Part shown: positions 34,609 to 47,465 of the stretch, piece by piece
How positions within the stretch are numbered: position 1 is the first letter of the stretch
How the letters are laid out: each line of letters starts with the position of its first letter
Origin: Schistosoma mansoni
Taxonomy: Eukaryota > Platyhelminthes > Trematoda > Strigeidida > Schistosomatidae
Assembly (NCBI RefSeq): GCF_000237925.1
Contig: NW_017386124.1
Span: forward strand, 88,631-152,630
Length of the DNA stretch: 64,000 nucleotides
Reading direction: 5' to 3'
Notes under the pieces: generated by a model
The model's database searches: none
What the model was told of the DNA's origin: nothing
What the model saw: only the letters and a program-made list of their open reading frames with translations
Position numbers and translations under genes: made by a program

Positions 34609-37600
34609 CTGATAAGAATGAAAAAAGATTAAATCGAATTACCCTGAGATATAAAACAAAGATAATACAGATGTTAGACAAAAGAGAAAAATTCAGACGA
34701 CTAAACATGGAAGTAATATTTATGTGAACTGATTAAAAAATTTCAAGACCATATTTAGTTTAAAAGTGCTGTTTGAGTTCTATCGATTTATAAAATTGAC
34801 TGTTATGAATAAGCCAAACGATAGGATACTGTCATCCATTATATATTTTAGTGATACATATCTGAAGAACATTATCAACAAGAACCAAGCCTTTAAACTA
34901 TTAGTATTTACCAACAAGATATCACAAAATTCGGACAACTCAGGGGTGTTACTTTTGTTTGCGTTCATTTGTATTAACAAGCATGAAATGTGGATTAAAG
35001 GTTTACTGATAATTGCTTGAACATGAAAGTAAATTTTTAAAGAAAACAAACTCAGTTGGTTAACACAAGCAGTGTATATGCTTTATGTCATAATATCGAA
35101 GATTGGTAGAATAACAATAATAACCGAACTCCATCTGCTCTGAACCATTTAATCACTTATGATAAATTGTAAGTAGGTAGCTAGTTTTGATAATAAATTA
35201 TTCAGAAAAATAAGGAATGAAACCATTTCATTCCACAGTTGTCATATTTGGTTAACGAATCGAGTTGTTATTAAACTTACAATTATGACTGATAGATATA
35301 TAAACGAAAATCAAGAAGTCAAAGAAATTTTGTAAAACAAGACGCTGGGTCAGAATGATCGATGTTTAGAGCTAGGTGGAATATAAAGGAACCTCCTTAA
35401 GGAAAATGTGGATACTTCTTTATATTATCGGACTTGATAGGGCTGAAATACATGAGAAGTAATAAAGGGAGTAGACTCATATACCATTTGACTTCGGAAG
35501 TATAGTATCATAAATTATTCATTTTCAAAATGAACATGTACTTGTATTGGGTTAAATGGCCTGGTTTTTAGATCGATATCAAGAGAGCTTCTGCAGGTTG
35601 AGAACAAAAGCCCGAGAAAAGCAAGCACAACAGATCTGATAGAGGATGTAATTTTCGAAGTTCTATAACAGTTACAGTTATTAGCACCTCTTCACTGATC
35701 ATATTTTCTAGCTTAAAGGAAGGATTTAATCCTATTAATTAAAATATGTCTATATTTTTTGGATTGTGTGATAAACAAACACATCTAATTACTTAAATGT
35801 CTCTAACGCACAGGAACTAATGAAAAGCTTTTATCTAACTAGAATGAAAGTGCTGACAGTAGCTATGAACTTTTGTTTTCACTATTTTAGCCAGTTTTAT
35901 TACAGATGACGAGAAGAGTAACGTCTTCTTCTAACTTCCTTTGTAATGATCTTCCATTTAGAAAACTTGGGAACAGTATACATATAATATGATCCCGACA
36001 AGTAGATGTGCTAACAAAATATAATTTGGACATTTATAAGAAAACGGAATGCTTGGTATGGGTTAAACACTTAATAAATACAAGATGCTGCTAGATTTAT
36101 CCACGTCGACCCCTAGTAAAACAAAAAGTAGTGTCTGGACGCATCAACAAACAAAACTACATCAATCCAGGTAGTGACCAACAAAATCCGGGTACAGATG
36201 TAGGTCGGAATGGAAATAGCGAACCATGTTTAACCGTTGCATGAACAAAATCTAGTGGTTACGTATAGGATTCAGTAGTATGCCGTTTCAAAACAAGGCC
36301 TAACCGATGATAGTAAGCAATAACTACATAATTTTAAATTTAAGACCCAATAGCGATATGATGATAGGCGATTTATTTTTCCCAAAACATTATCTAGCAA
36401 ATATTACTGTATTACGTTGTTTTCTATCTGGTAAACAAACGAGTAAGCTCTATCAACAGGTTAAAGTGTTCGGTGTCTTATTTCTAAAAAAAGATCTAGA
36501 CGACAGTCTGTACTATATATCTCTATACTTTGCTAATAAGCTCAAAATACATTTCCAATATTACTTACTACAAAACTACAGTACTCACCTGAGATTCCTT
36601 TAAAGCCCTACTTATGTGCTGGATGGAAGGTATTATGGGAGAATCAGCCACCACCTTTGAAGGAGTAAATGCGTCAGATATGTTTTTCATTCGAACATCT
36701 TGATGGGCTAAATCAATCGCCCTCCGACATATATCTAGCGCGGTACGTGCATCCCCTGTAGAAGCAGCAATCTAAATTAAATATGCTGACAACATTAATA
36801 CATGTTACTGGAAAGAACAGCAAACTATAATCTAACATTACATTGGAGTTTAAAAACAGTTGCTTCTTCCCTAAGAGCAGTGATCAGTGTTTGAAAGGAA
36901 TATTTCAAATAAAACGTCACTGAACTGTTGAGGTAATGAGTTATTTATACAATAAGATAAATCCCTTACATATGTTCTTAAAAAAATAGTTTTGTTTTAG
37001 GATAAGCTATACTTTACTACAAACTTCAATAGATTAATAAAAAGTACATTAGTAATAAGAAAAGGTAACTAATAAACTGGTAACCTCTCTTAAGTAGTTA
37101 CCAGACATAGAATTAATTTATCTTCAACCAAGGTATTTCAAGCGTGTACATACTTTTTTCTCAAATATATTCAGAATATTTCAGTTAGGATGAAAATGAA
37201 AATCTTGCGAAAGTCTTAACCTCTATAAAAGTAACATAGTTAACATTGTAACAATAATTAGGGTAGTAATAAAACTAACATGCGAACGTGTGATACAGAA
37301 ATATTGCTAAAGATATTGAGTGAGTATTCAAATATTGGTAGGTGATATGAGACCTGGGCTTGTAGGTTAAGTATATATAGTACTAAGCTATTAGCTCACG
37401 AAATGTGTTTAACATTCTCGACATATGAAACCACTATTTTTTCTCTTAAATCTGTTGGTTTTAATCCTTACAATCTACAGCCATTAATTAATTTATTCGA
37501 ACACATAAATATTGGTACAAAGGAGAACCTAATAAATATGCACCACACAAGTCACTTGATTTAAGTGTGGGTTATGATACTGCCCAGGCGAGCAAACCGA

Positions 37601-40136
37601 AGCAGGTGGTTTTCTAAGAGGGTCACACCCAGAGCCTTCGACCTAAAGGTCTGATCCACAAGGCAGTGGAGCAACGTAAAAAGATACAGTCCCGTGGTAG
37701 CCGGAGACCAACAATTGGTTCATACGCCGTTTATTCCTTCAGGATCCTCAAGACATGTGCACCATTGGTTTGGAAACAGGGTCTTCTTACTCCCTTAGGT
37801 AGGCCCTCCGTATCCACCAACCCGGTTGAAGCACTGGACATTCACTTTTCGTCTTCTTAATTTCGTAAACGACACCTTCGCCACAAGAAGGCAGTAAGAA
37901 GGATTTCCCTGGCGGTGGCTGTACACGCGTGGCCATGTGAGAGCATTTCGAGAGGGAGAGCGAACTCTCCTTATCCTCAGCCGTACCAGGGAATTCGGAG
38001 GCAATCCACAGTCATAGGGCTTTGTCGTTTATTTCATACACTTGACGAGAGACAACTAATTTCACTGCTGAAATAGATCACCAATTTTGATGCAAAAAAT
38101 GAGGAGTACTATGCAGACCGAAACTGATTGCCTCACACACTAACACGGAAAAAAGAAACGCTGGAAACCGAGACCTCGAGAAAAGTTTGGTCTCAGTACG
38201 ACGCTAACGGCCAGTATCCACTCCTACCACAACCGACAAAAATTTCATATTTTGCAGACCACACCAATACCGCATAATATATCTGAAGTATAAAGGTTGA
38301 CTACTAGATTTAAATGGCCCCTGATGTAGTGTATACTTTTTAGTGTGTCCTGGTGAAAACTTCACTCCTGTTGATGATTACTTTATAGAAAGACTCAAGG
38401 ATTGGGTAAATAGTAAATAATCTGAAATATTACAAATCGAATAGCTCACTTTTCTAGAACATAGTTGTATAGCCAGAGGTTCTATACATGACCCACTATT
38501 TGATGATTTGGATAAATGAGCTTGAACAATTTCAGCAAGCTCAGATTGTGAATATGGTTGAAATATAATATGAGTGGGTTTGTGAACTTTTGATTTCAAA
38601 CGTGGCAACAAACGTTCCGGTAAATCTAAGGCATTTGCCACCCCAATAACAATGATGTGACAAGTAAGTTTTGATGGCCATTCGAAAATTCTAAAAGGTA
38701 AGTGTAGTTATAAAACGCGGACGTTTAATTAGTGATAACGAGGAAGTCAATAATTCACAAAATAACCATAAAAATATACGAATTCATGAGTGGTCCTGAT
38801 TTTTAAAAATTAAGTAGTATCATAAGATTGGTTAAAAGAGTTTCACCTAAGATCTTTTTAGCGCCATACTACACTTTTAGTTGAGCACTAACGAAACCAC
38901 AAGTTTTATAATTAAAGTACATAAAGACAATGGATCCACAAGAATAAAAGTATATACCTACAAGTTGCGAATGAAATCTTTTAAACCGAATTTTTTCTTA
39001 AGTTTGGAAAAAATTAATCAAATGAAACCGTCATTTAACCGAAGCAAGACATAACGCAGAACAAATATGGATTGGTTTAATGTGTGGAATGCTAAAACCA
39101 GCAAGACAAGAAAACAAAAGCGATGGACTGAAATTAACGAACTAGTGCAATAATAAAATGAACAAATAAAACCATAAAGGAGAATGAATGGATAGTCAAG
39201 AAATATAGGATAACAAAGACTGAACAACTCTATATCATGATGAATTAAGAATTACCGATGGATGATTGTGTCGGCTGAGTGATTATGGTAGCTACTAACT
39301 TTCATCTATTTAGATTAATATAAAATTAATTTAATTCAAAATAGAACATTAATAAAGTGTCCCAACAGTTACGGGAAATAAAACCACCTGTAGAGTAGCT
39401 TCTGACTACGCGTAGATAACTGATCCACTTCATCTAAAACTAGGATAATGGTCTGTTTTTGTGGTTGTTGATTCAAAAAGCATTCCAATGAATCAGCATC
39501 GCTAATAGAATTATTTTCCTTGCCATTGTGAGCTTCTAAAACGATAGATATTCGTCCAAAAATATCTGCACATGACGTTAATTGCATACAATTAATCACA
39601 GCAGCATTACATCTGCCAAACGTTTTAAAATTTTGAACAACATGTAGAACAACTGCTGTTTTTCCAGTTCCTGGAGCCCCACTTATATATAAACTAGCAC
39701 TTTTCTTCGTATCTATGTAAGACTGAATCAAAGATGTCAAACGACTGATTTCGTTTGCTCTTCCAACAATCAGTGCATTAGATTCCGCAAACTGATTTGC
39801 AGAGTTGGATGTGAAATCGACCATACATTGTGTAGTACATGAATCAAAGACCACAGGTGGGTGGATTTCTTTTTGATCATCAAGGAAAGTATTGAATTTA
39901 TCCAATGTATTGCTTTGATCTTTTAATTTAGAAGATTCATAACCGACAGATGTGACGCTTCTACAGGAATCAGGGGGACTCGGTCGTCTTTGCTGAGTGA
40001 GACGACTTCCTGGGGTTTCTGTTGAGCCGGAAGATACCGAGGGGATCACAGAGAAAACTCTTTTGCATCGATGTTTCCGAGATACAACTTGTTCTAACTT
40101 ATTTTCCCTGATACTAGACCTTAAGACACGACTCAT
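34207..40136 (-). CDS. CDC6: CDC6-type replication licensing ATPase (4 exons, complete)
   Basis: Minus-strand exons 40136-39388, 38690-38450, 36771-36589 and 34608-34207 join in phase to 524 residues plus stop. CDC6 is an AAA+ ATPase that binds ORC at origins and, with CDT1, loads the MCM helicase in the nucleus. Visible parts: a basic Ser/Pro-rich N-terminus (residues 1-~115) with possible CDK sites; the ATPase start EIHPP and VGRANEISRLTSLI; Walker A SGAPGTGKTA (about 151-160); Walker B ILVLDEVDQLSTRSQKLLYR (about 231-250); sensor-1 region VIGVANALDLPERLLPRLKS; sensor-2 region STGDARTALDICRRAIDLA; and a C-terminal winged-helix domain (LLLASCLLLRKQKCLRELSF ... LLDSRGFIQLTG). Human CDC6 has 560 residues, so this is near full length. 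CDC6 rather than ORC1 is indicated by the lack of a BAH domain and the short N-terminus. Introns hold a family B repeat but no other gene. Confidence 0.92.
36589..36771 (-). CDS. CDC6: CDC6 exon 3 (sensor 2)
   Basis: 183 nt, 61 codons, between AATTTAG and CAG|GTGAGT: IAASTGDARTALDICRRAID ... SIQHISRALKESQ. GDARTALDICRRA is the conserved GD-R-ALD motif of the ORC1/CDC6 family. Confidence 0.9.
37498..38012 (-). repeat. Family B SINE-like element in a CDC6 intron
   Basis: Near full-length copy in reverse orientation: the tail side at ATTTATTCGAACACATAAAT (37491-37510), the 5' side at GTACCAGGGAATTCGGAGGC (about 37984-38003). It lies in the intron between exons 2 and 3 of the minus-strand gene, hence in the same transcriptional sense as the gene. 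Confidence 0.8.
38450..38690 (-). CDS. CDC6: CDC6 exon 2 (sensor 1)
   Basis: 241 nt. Starts after TTTTAG and completes the split Arg, then IFEWPSKLTCHIIVIGVANA, LDLPERLLPRL and on to IQLCSRK before the donor GTGAGC, in phase 0. Confidence 0.9.
39388..40136 (-). CDS. CDC6: CDC6 exon 1 (Walker A and B)
   Basis: ATG at 40136-40134 (MSRVLRSSIRENKLEQV). The exon ends ...KLLYAG-phase: after CTC TAC AG it meets the donor GTGGTT, leaving two bases. The donor is weak (G at +3 and +4); reading through it gives only RWFYFP and a stop. The next exon's leading A completes Arg. Confidence 0.9.
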
Positions 40137-40419
40137 TTGAAATGTCGAAAATATTCACCGGTTTAAATGTTAGCATGAAATGATATAGATGTGGTTGATA
40201 AGGAAGCTAAGAAGAGATAAAAGATAAACGTATTGGTTTAAAACGTGGGAAATTATACATCAAAATACATCAGAAGATTACAGCATCTTTAATAAATTGT
40301 GAATTGTTTATTTATAAAAAGAAACAGAACAATAAGATAAAAAAGAACGACTTGTCATAGTTTAGTATTTTGTCTTGATAGCCAGACCACAATTTATAGA
40401 CGAACTAATCAAACTTAAA

Positions 40420-40625
40420 ATAGGTCGACTTTGGTGCAAAATTCATTCATCCACAGAGCTAAATAATGTTTTGGATCTACAGTTGATGTTGGTTTGTTAA
40501 AAATTTAACTCCGATTTCTCAAACTAATTTGCAACGTTCACTTAACCCCAGTAAGTTGATGGTTACCTAAGCATCACTTAAAAGTAATCCATAAATTGTA
40601 GTCTCGCCGTCACAGTAACAGCTTT
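40420..40625 (+). repeat. Dispersed repeat, family F, copy 2
   Basis: Blocks CTTTGGTGCAAAATTCATTC, ATAATGTTTTGGATCTACAG and AGTAATCCATAAATTGTAGT follow the order of copies at 6178-6425 and 46855-47085. More decayed than those. Confidence 0.5.
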
Positions 40626-40814
40626 TTATTTGAACCTAACAAAAAATAGAACATCTGAGGAAAACTACTTACAATTTCAAATCATTGTTATACCAGCTCT
40701 AACTATTCAGTGTACTTCTAAAGACATTATCCAGGAATTCATGGACAATGAACTACAAACATAAAATACCATTTAACAAACGAACTAATTTTTCACCGCA
40801 TTCTTGAAGTCACT

Positions 40815-41165
40815 AACCTCTAGTCTGGGCCATGTTGGCAGATGCAGACTACCTGGTTGCGGTCCGCGTGACTATCGTAACCAATAGTTGGAGACTCTAG
40901 GTGACATAGCTCAGAATCGATCACAATGGCGTAGGTGTATACACTCTTTATCTTTCCTTAAACCTTAAGATTAAAATCGCTTCATAACGTTCTCCCTTCC
41001 TATACTATATCCTTATTTACAACCTATCTTTTATATACTACCACCACTAAATTAACTATTCTTATGAATCCAGTGTTCATCTTGTTGTGCTAACGAGATA
41101 TGGCAACTTGGACCGATGCATATGTGTGCCTGGTCCTACGTTGTAGCTAACTGACTGACTGACTC
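40815..41165 (+). mobile_element. LINE 3' end (TGAC-tailed family)
   Basis: Encodes the decayed C-terminus [20 protein letters not shown], then LETLGDIAQNRSQWRRCIHS, followed by a 3' untranslated region and ACTGACTGACTGACTC at about 41148-41163. Same family as the arms at 8141-9179 and 49260-49920. Confidence 0.75.
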
Positions 41166-43093
41166 TTACAATAATTACGTCAGGAAATGTGGAAGCCACT
41201 AAGACAGTGGACTATGGAAGAATTTTATTAAGACTACACTACTCATTTACTGACGGTTTTTACTGTTTGAAAGCGTGACACTCCAATAATACATTGCAGT
41301 GCTGCTAGCCCATATAGATCATATACTGAAAGCCATGATAACGTAGAACCATCATCTCCCCATTTCAGGCACTAAAACTTTAAAATTGTATTAGACTTAC
41401 GCAGATCTGCTACAACGACATTACCTGTGAGTCATACCATCACATTACAAATGTGATAGCTTCACGACATAAAAATATACACACCAGAACGAATGACATT
41501 AAGGGCTTACCAAGTGATTCACAATTGCCTTTACGCACAAACAACTCCAATCTACTGTCGAGTGAATTTAGATTAACGTTTTCTAAAATTTTACGAGTTC
41601 TTCAGACGTTGGAGATAAGAGGTACGTAATACGCCTACGAATGCTGAGTGCCAATCGATGAAGTCTCAACCAATTAGTTTAAGTATTTGGGAGAGAAAGT
41701 AAAACTGTTCAACAAGCCAGTGCGAAGGTGTTTTTACCAATCCAGTACTCTTCGACCACAAAAACCAACATCTGCAGAAAACAGTCGACAGCAAAATCAA
41801 AACGTGCAACTAGATCAGATGGCAGGAATTACCCTAGGAGTAAACTGCCATATGAGATTCAAATATATAATGGATTGTGTTGAGTCTATATCTTTGCAGA
41901 TCTCTCCTCAGGGAAGATAACAGACGTCAGCTGAAGATTGGGTAAGAAAATAAAATGCACTCACATTTAGTAATGAGCTAACCGATAACAATCAGTGACA
42001 GCGTGCGACCAAAGTAATCCAGCAATCACAAACGGAAGCACCGGAGTGAGATTTAAAGTTCATTACACCTAAAATGTTTCGTCTTTGGTAGGTCTGCGTC
42101 TAAACTGAAGGTACCTTGTGTGCAGGGGGTGTGAGGAGCAGTGCGATTGTCGGGAAAACAATAGACATATGTGAGCCGCCGCTCAGTAAGCACGAGGAAT
42201 GCATATAAATTTAATTGAGAAAGCGAGTGAAAACAATCAGCAGTAGCACTAGCTTGAGATTAGGACAACATATTAGTTGAAACAAGAAGTCGATAGTGTA
42301 AAATCTCAAATGTGTTACAGGCACATAAAATAAGCTTTACCTTTTTAAAGCCACACGTCGTCCTGTTTCAACGACCTTGAACGGCCTGACAAGAGGCGGT
42401 CATTCCGTATTACAAATGCTGAATGTCTGTTGTGTGTCCGTTGGGTTGCACGAATATCATGTTTATTCATATTTATGTGGTCTTTCGCTGCGTCAAAACC
42501 ACTAAATCATTGCGAAGAACATTGGTTTAGCTCTCTTTGACTTTTAGTGCACACGTTGGACAGATTGCTGCTTCGTAACCCCCTATTTTGGGGGAAATTT
42601 TGTCCGGTTACAGTAAATTTGAGGGCTGATTTAGATCGACAGCATCCTGTTCTGTTTTTTTGGAAGCCGAAATGAATTGCGAGAAAATATAACGTGGATC
42701 GTGGGTAAATTGTGACATCCCGGTGCCCTTGCCGGCATATACTATCGGCATACATAAGAACTCCTACATGTAAGCTCGATGATTTGTGAAATACAAACTG
42801 TATAGTTCATCATGTTCTTAGACATTGTAGTTGATAGAAGATAGATAATATTCACACCTTCCATAATAACAACAATTTCACTACCCAGACTAAACGAACA
42901 GTATGTACAGATTCGACGAAGCCAATTTTTACTTAAGAACCATTAATAAATAGGTAAGACTGTAGTTTCTCTAACGCTTGTCTTTGTGTAGTATCCTTTG
43001 GGGTAGAAAACATGGATCGGAATACAACAAATAGTGGAGAAGTGGACCTACAACCCTATAACATACGCATCATAATTTAGTATTAACTACGAC
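41166..43093. other. Stretch without recognisable gene
   Basis: Contains a minus-strand ATG frame (42755-42507, 82 codons, basic and Cys/Ser-rich) and a short G+C-richer block at 42090-42200. Neither matches a family I know. An LTR-retrotransposon origin for 42480-42780 is possible but unsupported. Confidence 0.35.
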
Positions 43094-43375
43094 ATGGTTT
43101 CGTTACCATGCTCAAAACAAACACACATTGCTTTACTTATGAAGAATGTGTGGCTAATTTATGTAGCACTTACAGTAATGTTATACAAAATTCCTGTATA
43201 TGTTCAGAAACACACAGAAAAGCCTACCAACGTCAATTGTTACCCACATAATTTTCCTTGCTCAGATACGTTGCATAATAATATGTCAGTTCAGTCAAAA
43301 ACAATTAAACTTGTAGTGGATAGAATTGTTAATGGCTGTATATTAGCAAACTATATAATATTGAAGATAGTTTAA
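43094..43375 (+). CDS. Hypothetical small protein with possible signal peptide
   Basis: 93-codon ATG frame. From the internal Met at 43139 it reads MKNVWLIYVALTVMLYKIPV, a good signal-peptide pattern, followed by a Cys-containing, Asn/Thr-rich part and a second hydrophobic end (CILANYIILKIV). Schistosomes encode many small secreted proteins, but I see no splice sites or relatives. It may be a chance frame. Confidence 0.2.
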   Translation: MVSLPCSKQTHIALLMKNVWLIYVALTVMLYKIPVYVQKHTEKPTNVNCYPHNFPCSDTLHNNMSVQSKTIKLVVDRIVNGCILANYIILKIV

Positions 43376-43959
43376 GGAAGTATGCCAATCAAGAGAAATC
43401 AGTAGTCAGGAATGAGTGAGTTCGGAGATATGTTTGGGAGGTTATAGGTCCGTCGAAAAAACGTTTGATCTGAGCTGGCTAGTAGTTAAAGGGGATGTGT
43501 AGCATGGTGTATCCGCTCGTAATCTGGTACGTATGAGTGACCGAGCGCCTTCTACTGGGTGAGTCCACTAAACCTAAATATATATATATATAGAACGTGT
43601 GTGCACATTTCATATTGCATTATGGATTCACAAGTGGGATGATGCTGTAACATGAGATATTCATTCAGGTACTGACAGTACTGCAACTGTTTTCATATCT
43701 CAGTTACACAGAAGAGTAACGTTTATTTCTTTATGCAGAACACTGTGAATACAGCTCAACGGCGACCTAATGTAGTCAACAGAAATCAAATGATGGTAGT
43801 TAAGAATACGAATTCATAAATGACTGGCGAAAAATTTCCCCACAATTTCTTTCAGTTTAAATATACAACCTAATTTATAACTCACCAGTCTCTCAACGAC
43901 GCCACTGCTTATCTATTGCGCTAGTCATTGAAAATACTGGAAACACAGGACTATCTTCA

Positions 43960-45880
43960 TGGGGTGAATTGACGGTGATTGCGTGTTGACACCATATTTC
44001 CTCCTAGGGGCCGTTCGCTTAGTTCCATGGAGAACGCCCATACAACCCTGGTGTGTGCGAAAACAGACATGCTAATGTTGACACTCATGACGCGACGAAA
44101 GCTATTCGCGTGCGCTCGAACGTGTGGTTTTTGTCAGTGAGTGGATCCAACAGTCCTCCCTCTAAGGAAGTCTTTTACATCCCTTGGACTACACCAAGTG
44201 TTCTGAGATACTCTCCACCATGGTTTACTAAGGAGTTCTACGTAAGAGGAGAAGAATGTGGGAAAGATGTATGTTACTGGTTGCTGAGGAAACGAAATCT
44301 CATTATCGAGGAGCTGTAAATATTTTTGCCTTGACCTTCCACAAGTCCAGAAGGTTGTACGAAGAAAAATCCTTAAAGAATCTATAGAATGCCCTAAACG
44401 CTAATACTCCTACATAAAACAAAGGACTAAGAGATGAGGAAATGTTCCAGCACTATGGGGAGACGGTAATACTTTATAATTAATGAAGGACGACCATTGT
44501 GAAGATAAAACATTCTCAAAGCACTCCAGTAATGTATATGCCGTAGAGACTCCCTTTCCGTCGGCTTATACAATTCCCCCTCACACACCCTGGTTGTTAA
44601 AATTTCAGAAAAGACTACTCGGAAGGAGTTGTTTATGTATCTCGATGGAATCCGGATTCTTTCGGAAAAAACAGAATGGATTTAGAATAGGTTATTCCTG
44701 TCTCACTAACTTGTTAGTGGCTCGTGAAGGCTGTTGCGCTCTTAAAGACCAAAAGTTACATATAGACGTAACCCACATTGACATCAGCAAAGCTTTTGAC
44801 AAAGTTCCTCACAACCGGCTGTTATATAAGTTAAGAAATGTCGGGGTTAGAGGCAATTTAATAATGCGGGTAAAAGACTTCCCAGCTGGGCGCCAACAAA
44901 GAGTACGGGTGAACTCCAAGTTGCCTAACTGGGAAATTGTGCCTAGTGGAGTGTGTTAATTTACACTTTTTGGGATCAGTGTTATTTCTTCTCTATGCAA
45001 ATAACTTTCCTAATCTCCTCTCATCATCGGTCTTGTTATATGCTGATATGGAGAATGTTGAAAAGAAAAGGTGATAGCTTGGGGCTTCAAAATAACCAGG
45101 GAAAATTATATGAATGGTCTCAAACCTGGCAGTTACCGATAAACACTTCCAAGTGCATTATGGTTCTGCTGGTCACCAAGGTATAGATACATACACGATG
45201 AATAGCATTGAACTACGTGTTGTCCAGACACACGATGACTTAGAAGTTATCGTTAGCTAAGACTTGAAAACTGCTACACACTGCCGTGCAATAGCCACCA
45301 CAGATCTTAGAACCCTATGGTCAAAACGTAGGGCCAAGTCGACGCTAAAACGATTTTGATTTTGTATGTAGTTTTCGTGCGTACTGCATACGAGCAGCTA
45401 GCCCCTGCTTAAAAAAAGACAGTGAAATTTTGGAAATGATCCAGCGAATAACGAAGCTTCTGTATCATGTTCAACTGGCTAAAACAAACCTATTCCCATT
45501 GTCATATCAAAGATCCAGAAAAGACTTGATTAAAGACATCAAATCATTCATTGATAAATTGGCATCAGAAATCCCTTGATTTTTCTTGCTTACGAAAACA
45601 GAAAACTTACGAGGACACTGCCGAAACGTCCACATTCCCAGGACAAATTGCTTGTCAGCTGATTACCGCCTTTCCCATCAAATCATAAACGAGTGGAACT
45701 CATTATCTCAACACGTGATTGAAGCTCCATCTCCCCACTCTTTTGAAAGGAATTTGGATCAACTGAGCGATCATCACTGCCAGGACCAACACAAGCCTCC
45801 TAATCTTCTGCCCTTCCCAAAACAGAAACTGAGATATGTGGATCGTTACGAACGCATCACTTTCGTTACTTGAAGAGTGG
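43960..45880 (+). mobile_element. CR1-like LINE, degenerate copy
   Basis: Plus-strand fragments of a non-LTR reverse transcriptase in order but in changing frames. They are an upstream piece with VLRYSPPWFTKEF (about 44200), then QNGFRIGYSCLTNLLVAREG (about 44674), HIDISKAFDKVPHNRLLYKL (about 44776-44835) with the catalytic-palm Asp, and RQQRVRVNSKLPNWEIVPSG (about 44890-44950). Downstream come LLYAD-like residues, then the C-terminal block TENLRGHCRNVHIPRTNCLS and INEWNSLSQHVIEAPSPHSF (45600-45750). The SKAFDKVPH and late NDWNSLP-type motif are typical of CR1/jockey-like LINEs (SR1-like in schistosomes; clade is inferred). Not functional. Confidence 0.8.
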
Positions 45881-46254
45881 AGCCCACCAGACATAGTGTC
45901 GCTGAATTCAAATGAAATTTAAAACTGTATTGACTTGGCCGCTTCTAAAGCAGCTTCTAATCGTTTTACGATCGTTTGACCTACAAGTGCCCATTAACCT
46001 TCGCCAATGGGTGATGTCAGTGAGTTGTTGGCATCATACCTTCTGACTTTTGTCGATTGCTGTCTTTAATAAACGGAAGTGCATTTCACGTGCTTACTGA
46101 GTCATTGACTCACTTTTCCGTCTTTCTTTCTTCGCCCGGATAATCTCACTAACTGTTCCTAACACTCCTCCAGCATACAGGGTACATCCAGGTAGGACGC
46201 AATCCTACTAATGTCTGGATGTTACACCCAATGTATTGACGATTTCGACGGCGA

Positions 46255-46545
46255 GACCATAATCAATGGGCAAACCAATCAGATATAAGATAACATGTCT
46301 TGGACTGGAACGAAACTCACTCATCAATTTGACTAAATAACGTTTTGGTATTTTAGCTGATGTCAGTTCATAATGAAAACTCTGAGTCTAGTTCCTAACC
46401 TTAACCATCAACTGTAAATTATAGTTCCAATTCCTCACATTCTTTATAACCTTCACCTAGTCCTAGTTAATATGCAGATATTCTCAAGGTCACTTTGGCG
46501 TCGCCCAATAGTTGTCCGTGAATCATAGTACCACCTCATCGTTAC
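46255..46545 (+). repeat. Dispersed repeat, family F, copy 3
   Basis: Shares AACCAATCAG, ACGTTTTGGTATTTTAGCTG, CTAGTTCCTAACCTTAACCA and CAATAGTTGTCCGTGAATCA with copy 1 at 6178-6425. Confidence 0.55.
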
Positions 46546-46685
46546 CGCCTGAACTAATACCAAGTTCCCCTCCATTTTTACCATCCTTGTGTGCTTGGAT
46601 GTTCTTCTGCACTATATCAAGCTTTTCATTTACAACGGAATATAGTGGTAATTTATTTGTTTTGTATAATGACAAACTTCCTATT

Positions 46686-47465
46686 GAAATTTCGGTAGGA
46701 TTAAACTATACTGCCGAGTCAATCAGAATCTTTCGCGGGTTTTCAAGGTCACGGCGCTAAGTTCGGTATCTGATGCTTACGTACGGTCGGTTTACAGCGG
46801 ATTTTAGGGGAGACGTGATAATTTAGCGTCTACAATAGAAGCGATCATAAGATTTTGGCGCGAAATTCAATTATCCATTTGGACAAATAGAGTTTTGGCA
46901 TTATAGCTGATGACAGTTCGTAATGAAAACCCTAAGTATAATTCCTAGCCTTCATCATGAACTGTAAATCATAATTTGAATTCTTCACACAGGTTTATAA
47001 CCCTCATTTGGTCTTAGTTATTATGTTGACACCCTCAGAGTCACTCTAGCGTCGCTCAAAGGTTGTCCATAACTTATAGTCTCACCCATAACACTAAACC
47101 CTGCACCTAAACCTTAACTCTAACCCCAACCTGTAAACCATATCAATATACTAACATTATTGAAGCTATGTGGTCGAGGTTAAAAGAATTTTTGAGACCT
47201 TATCATGGTTTCAGAGGTCGACTACTATGGAGCCATATGGATGTGTTCCTGTACCGTATGCACTATGATTTTAGAACTTCTGAACCTATATCTGACCTTG
47301 AGAAGTTTTTGACCCAAGTAAAAGAAGTGTTTCTACTTTATTTCTTTGGTTTTGTATGATGTATTTTTACTGTATACTAACTGACTTCTGATTGGCTGAT
47401 ATTTCTCAAGGTCATTTAAGATTCGTTCGAAGGTCGGCAATATAGTTTAATCCTACCGAAATTTC
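46686..47465. repeat. Segment bounded by 32-bp inverted repeats
   Basis: 46686-46717 (GAAATTTCGGTAGGATTAAA and on) is the reverse complement of 47434-47465 with one mismatch in 32. The 780-bp segment contains family F copy 4. The outward ends begin GAAATTTC. I found no flanking target duplication, so a DNA transposon or MITE is possible but not shown. Confidence 0.5.
46855..47085 (+). repeat. Dispersed repeat, family F, copy 4
   Basis: Blocks GATTTTGGCGCGAAATTCAA, GAGTTTTGGCATTATAGCTG, AATTCCTAGCCTTCATCATG and AAGGTTGTCCATAACTTATA match copies 1 and 3. Inside the inverted-repeat-bounded segment. Confidence 0.55.

Noticed and set aside
43577-43593. (TA)n run as a regulatory site
   Set aside because: A short microsatellite of a kind expected by chance in AT-rich DNA; no neighbouring gene start is supported.
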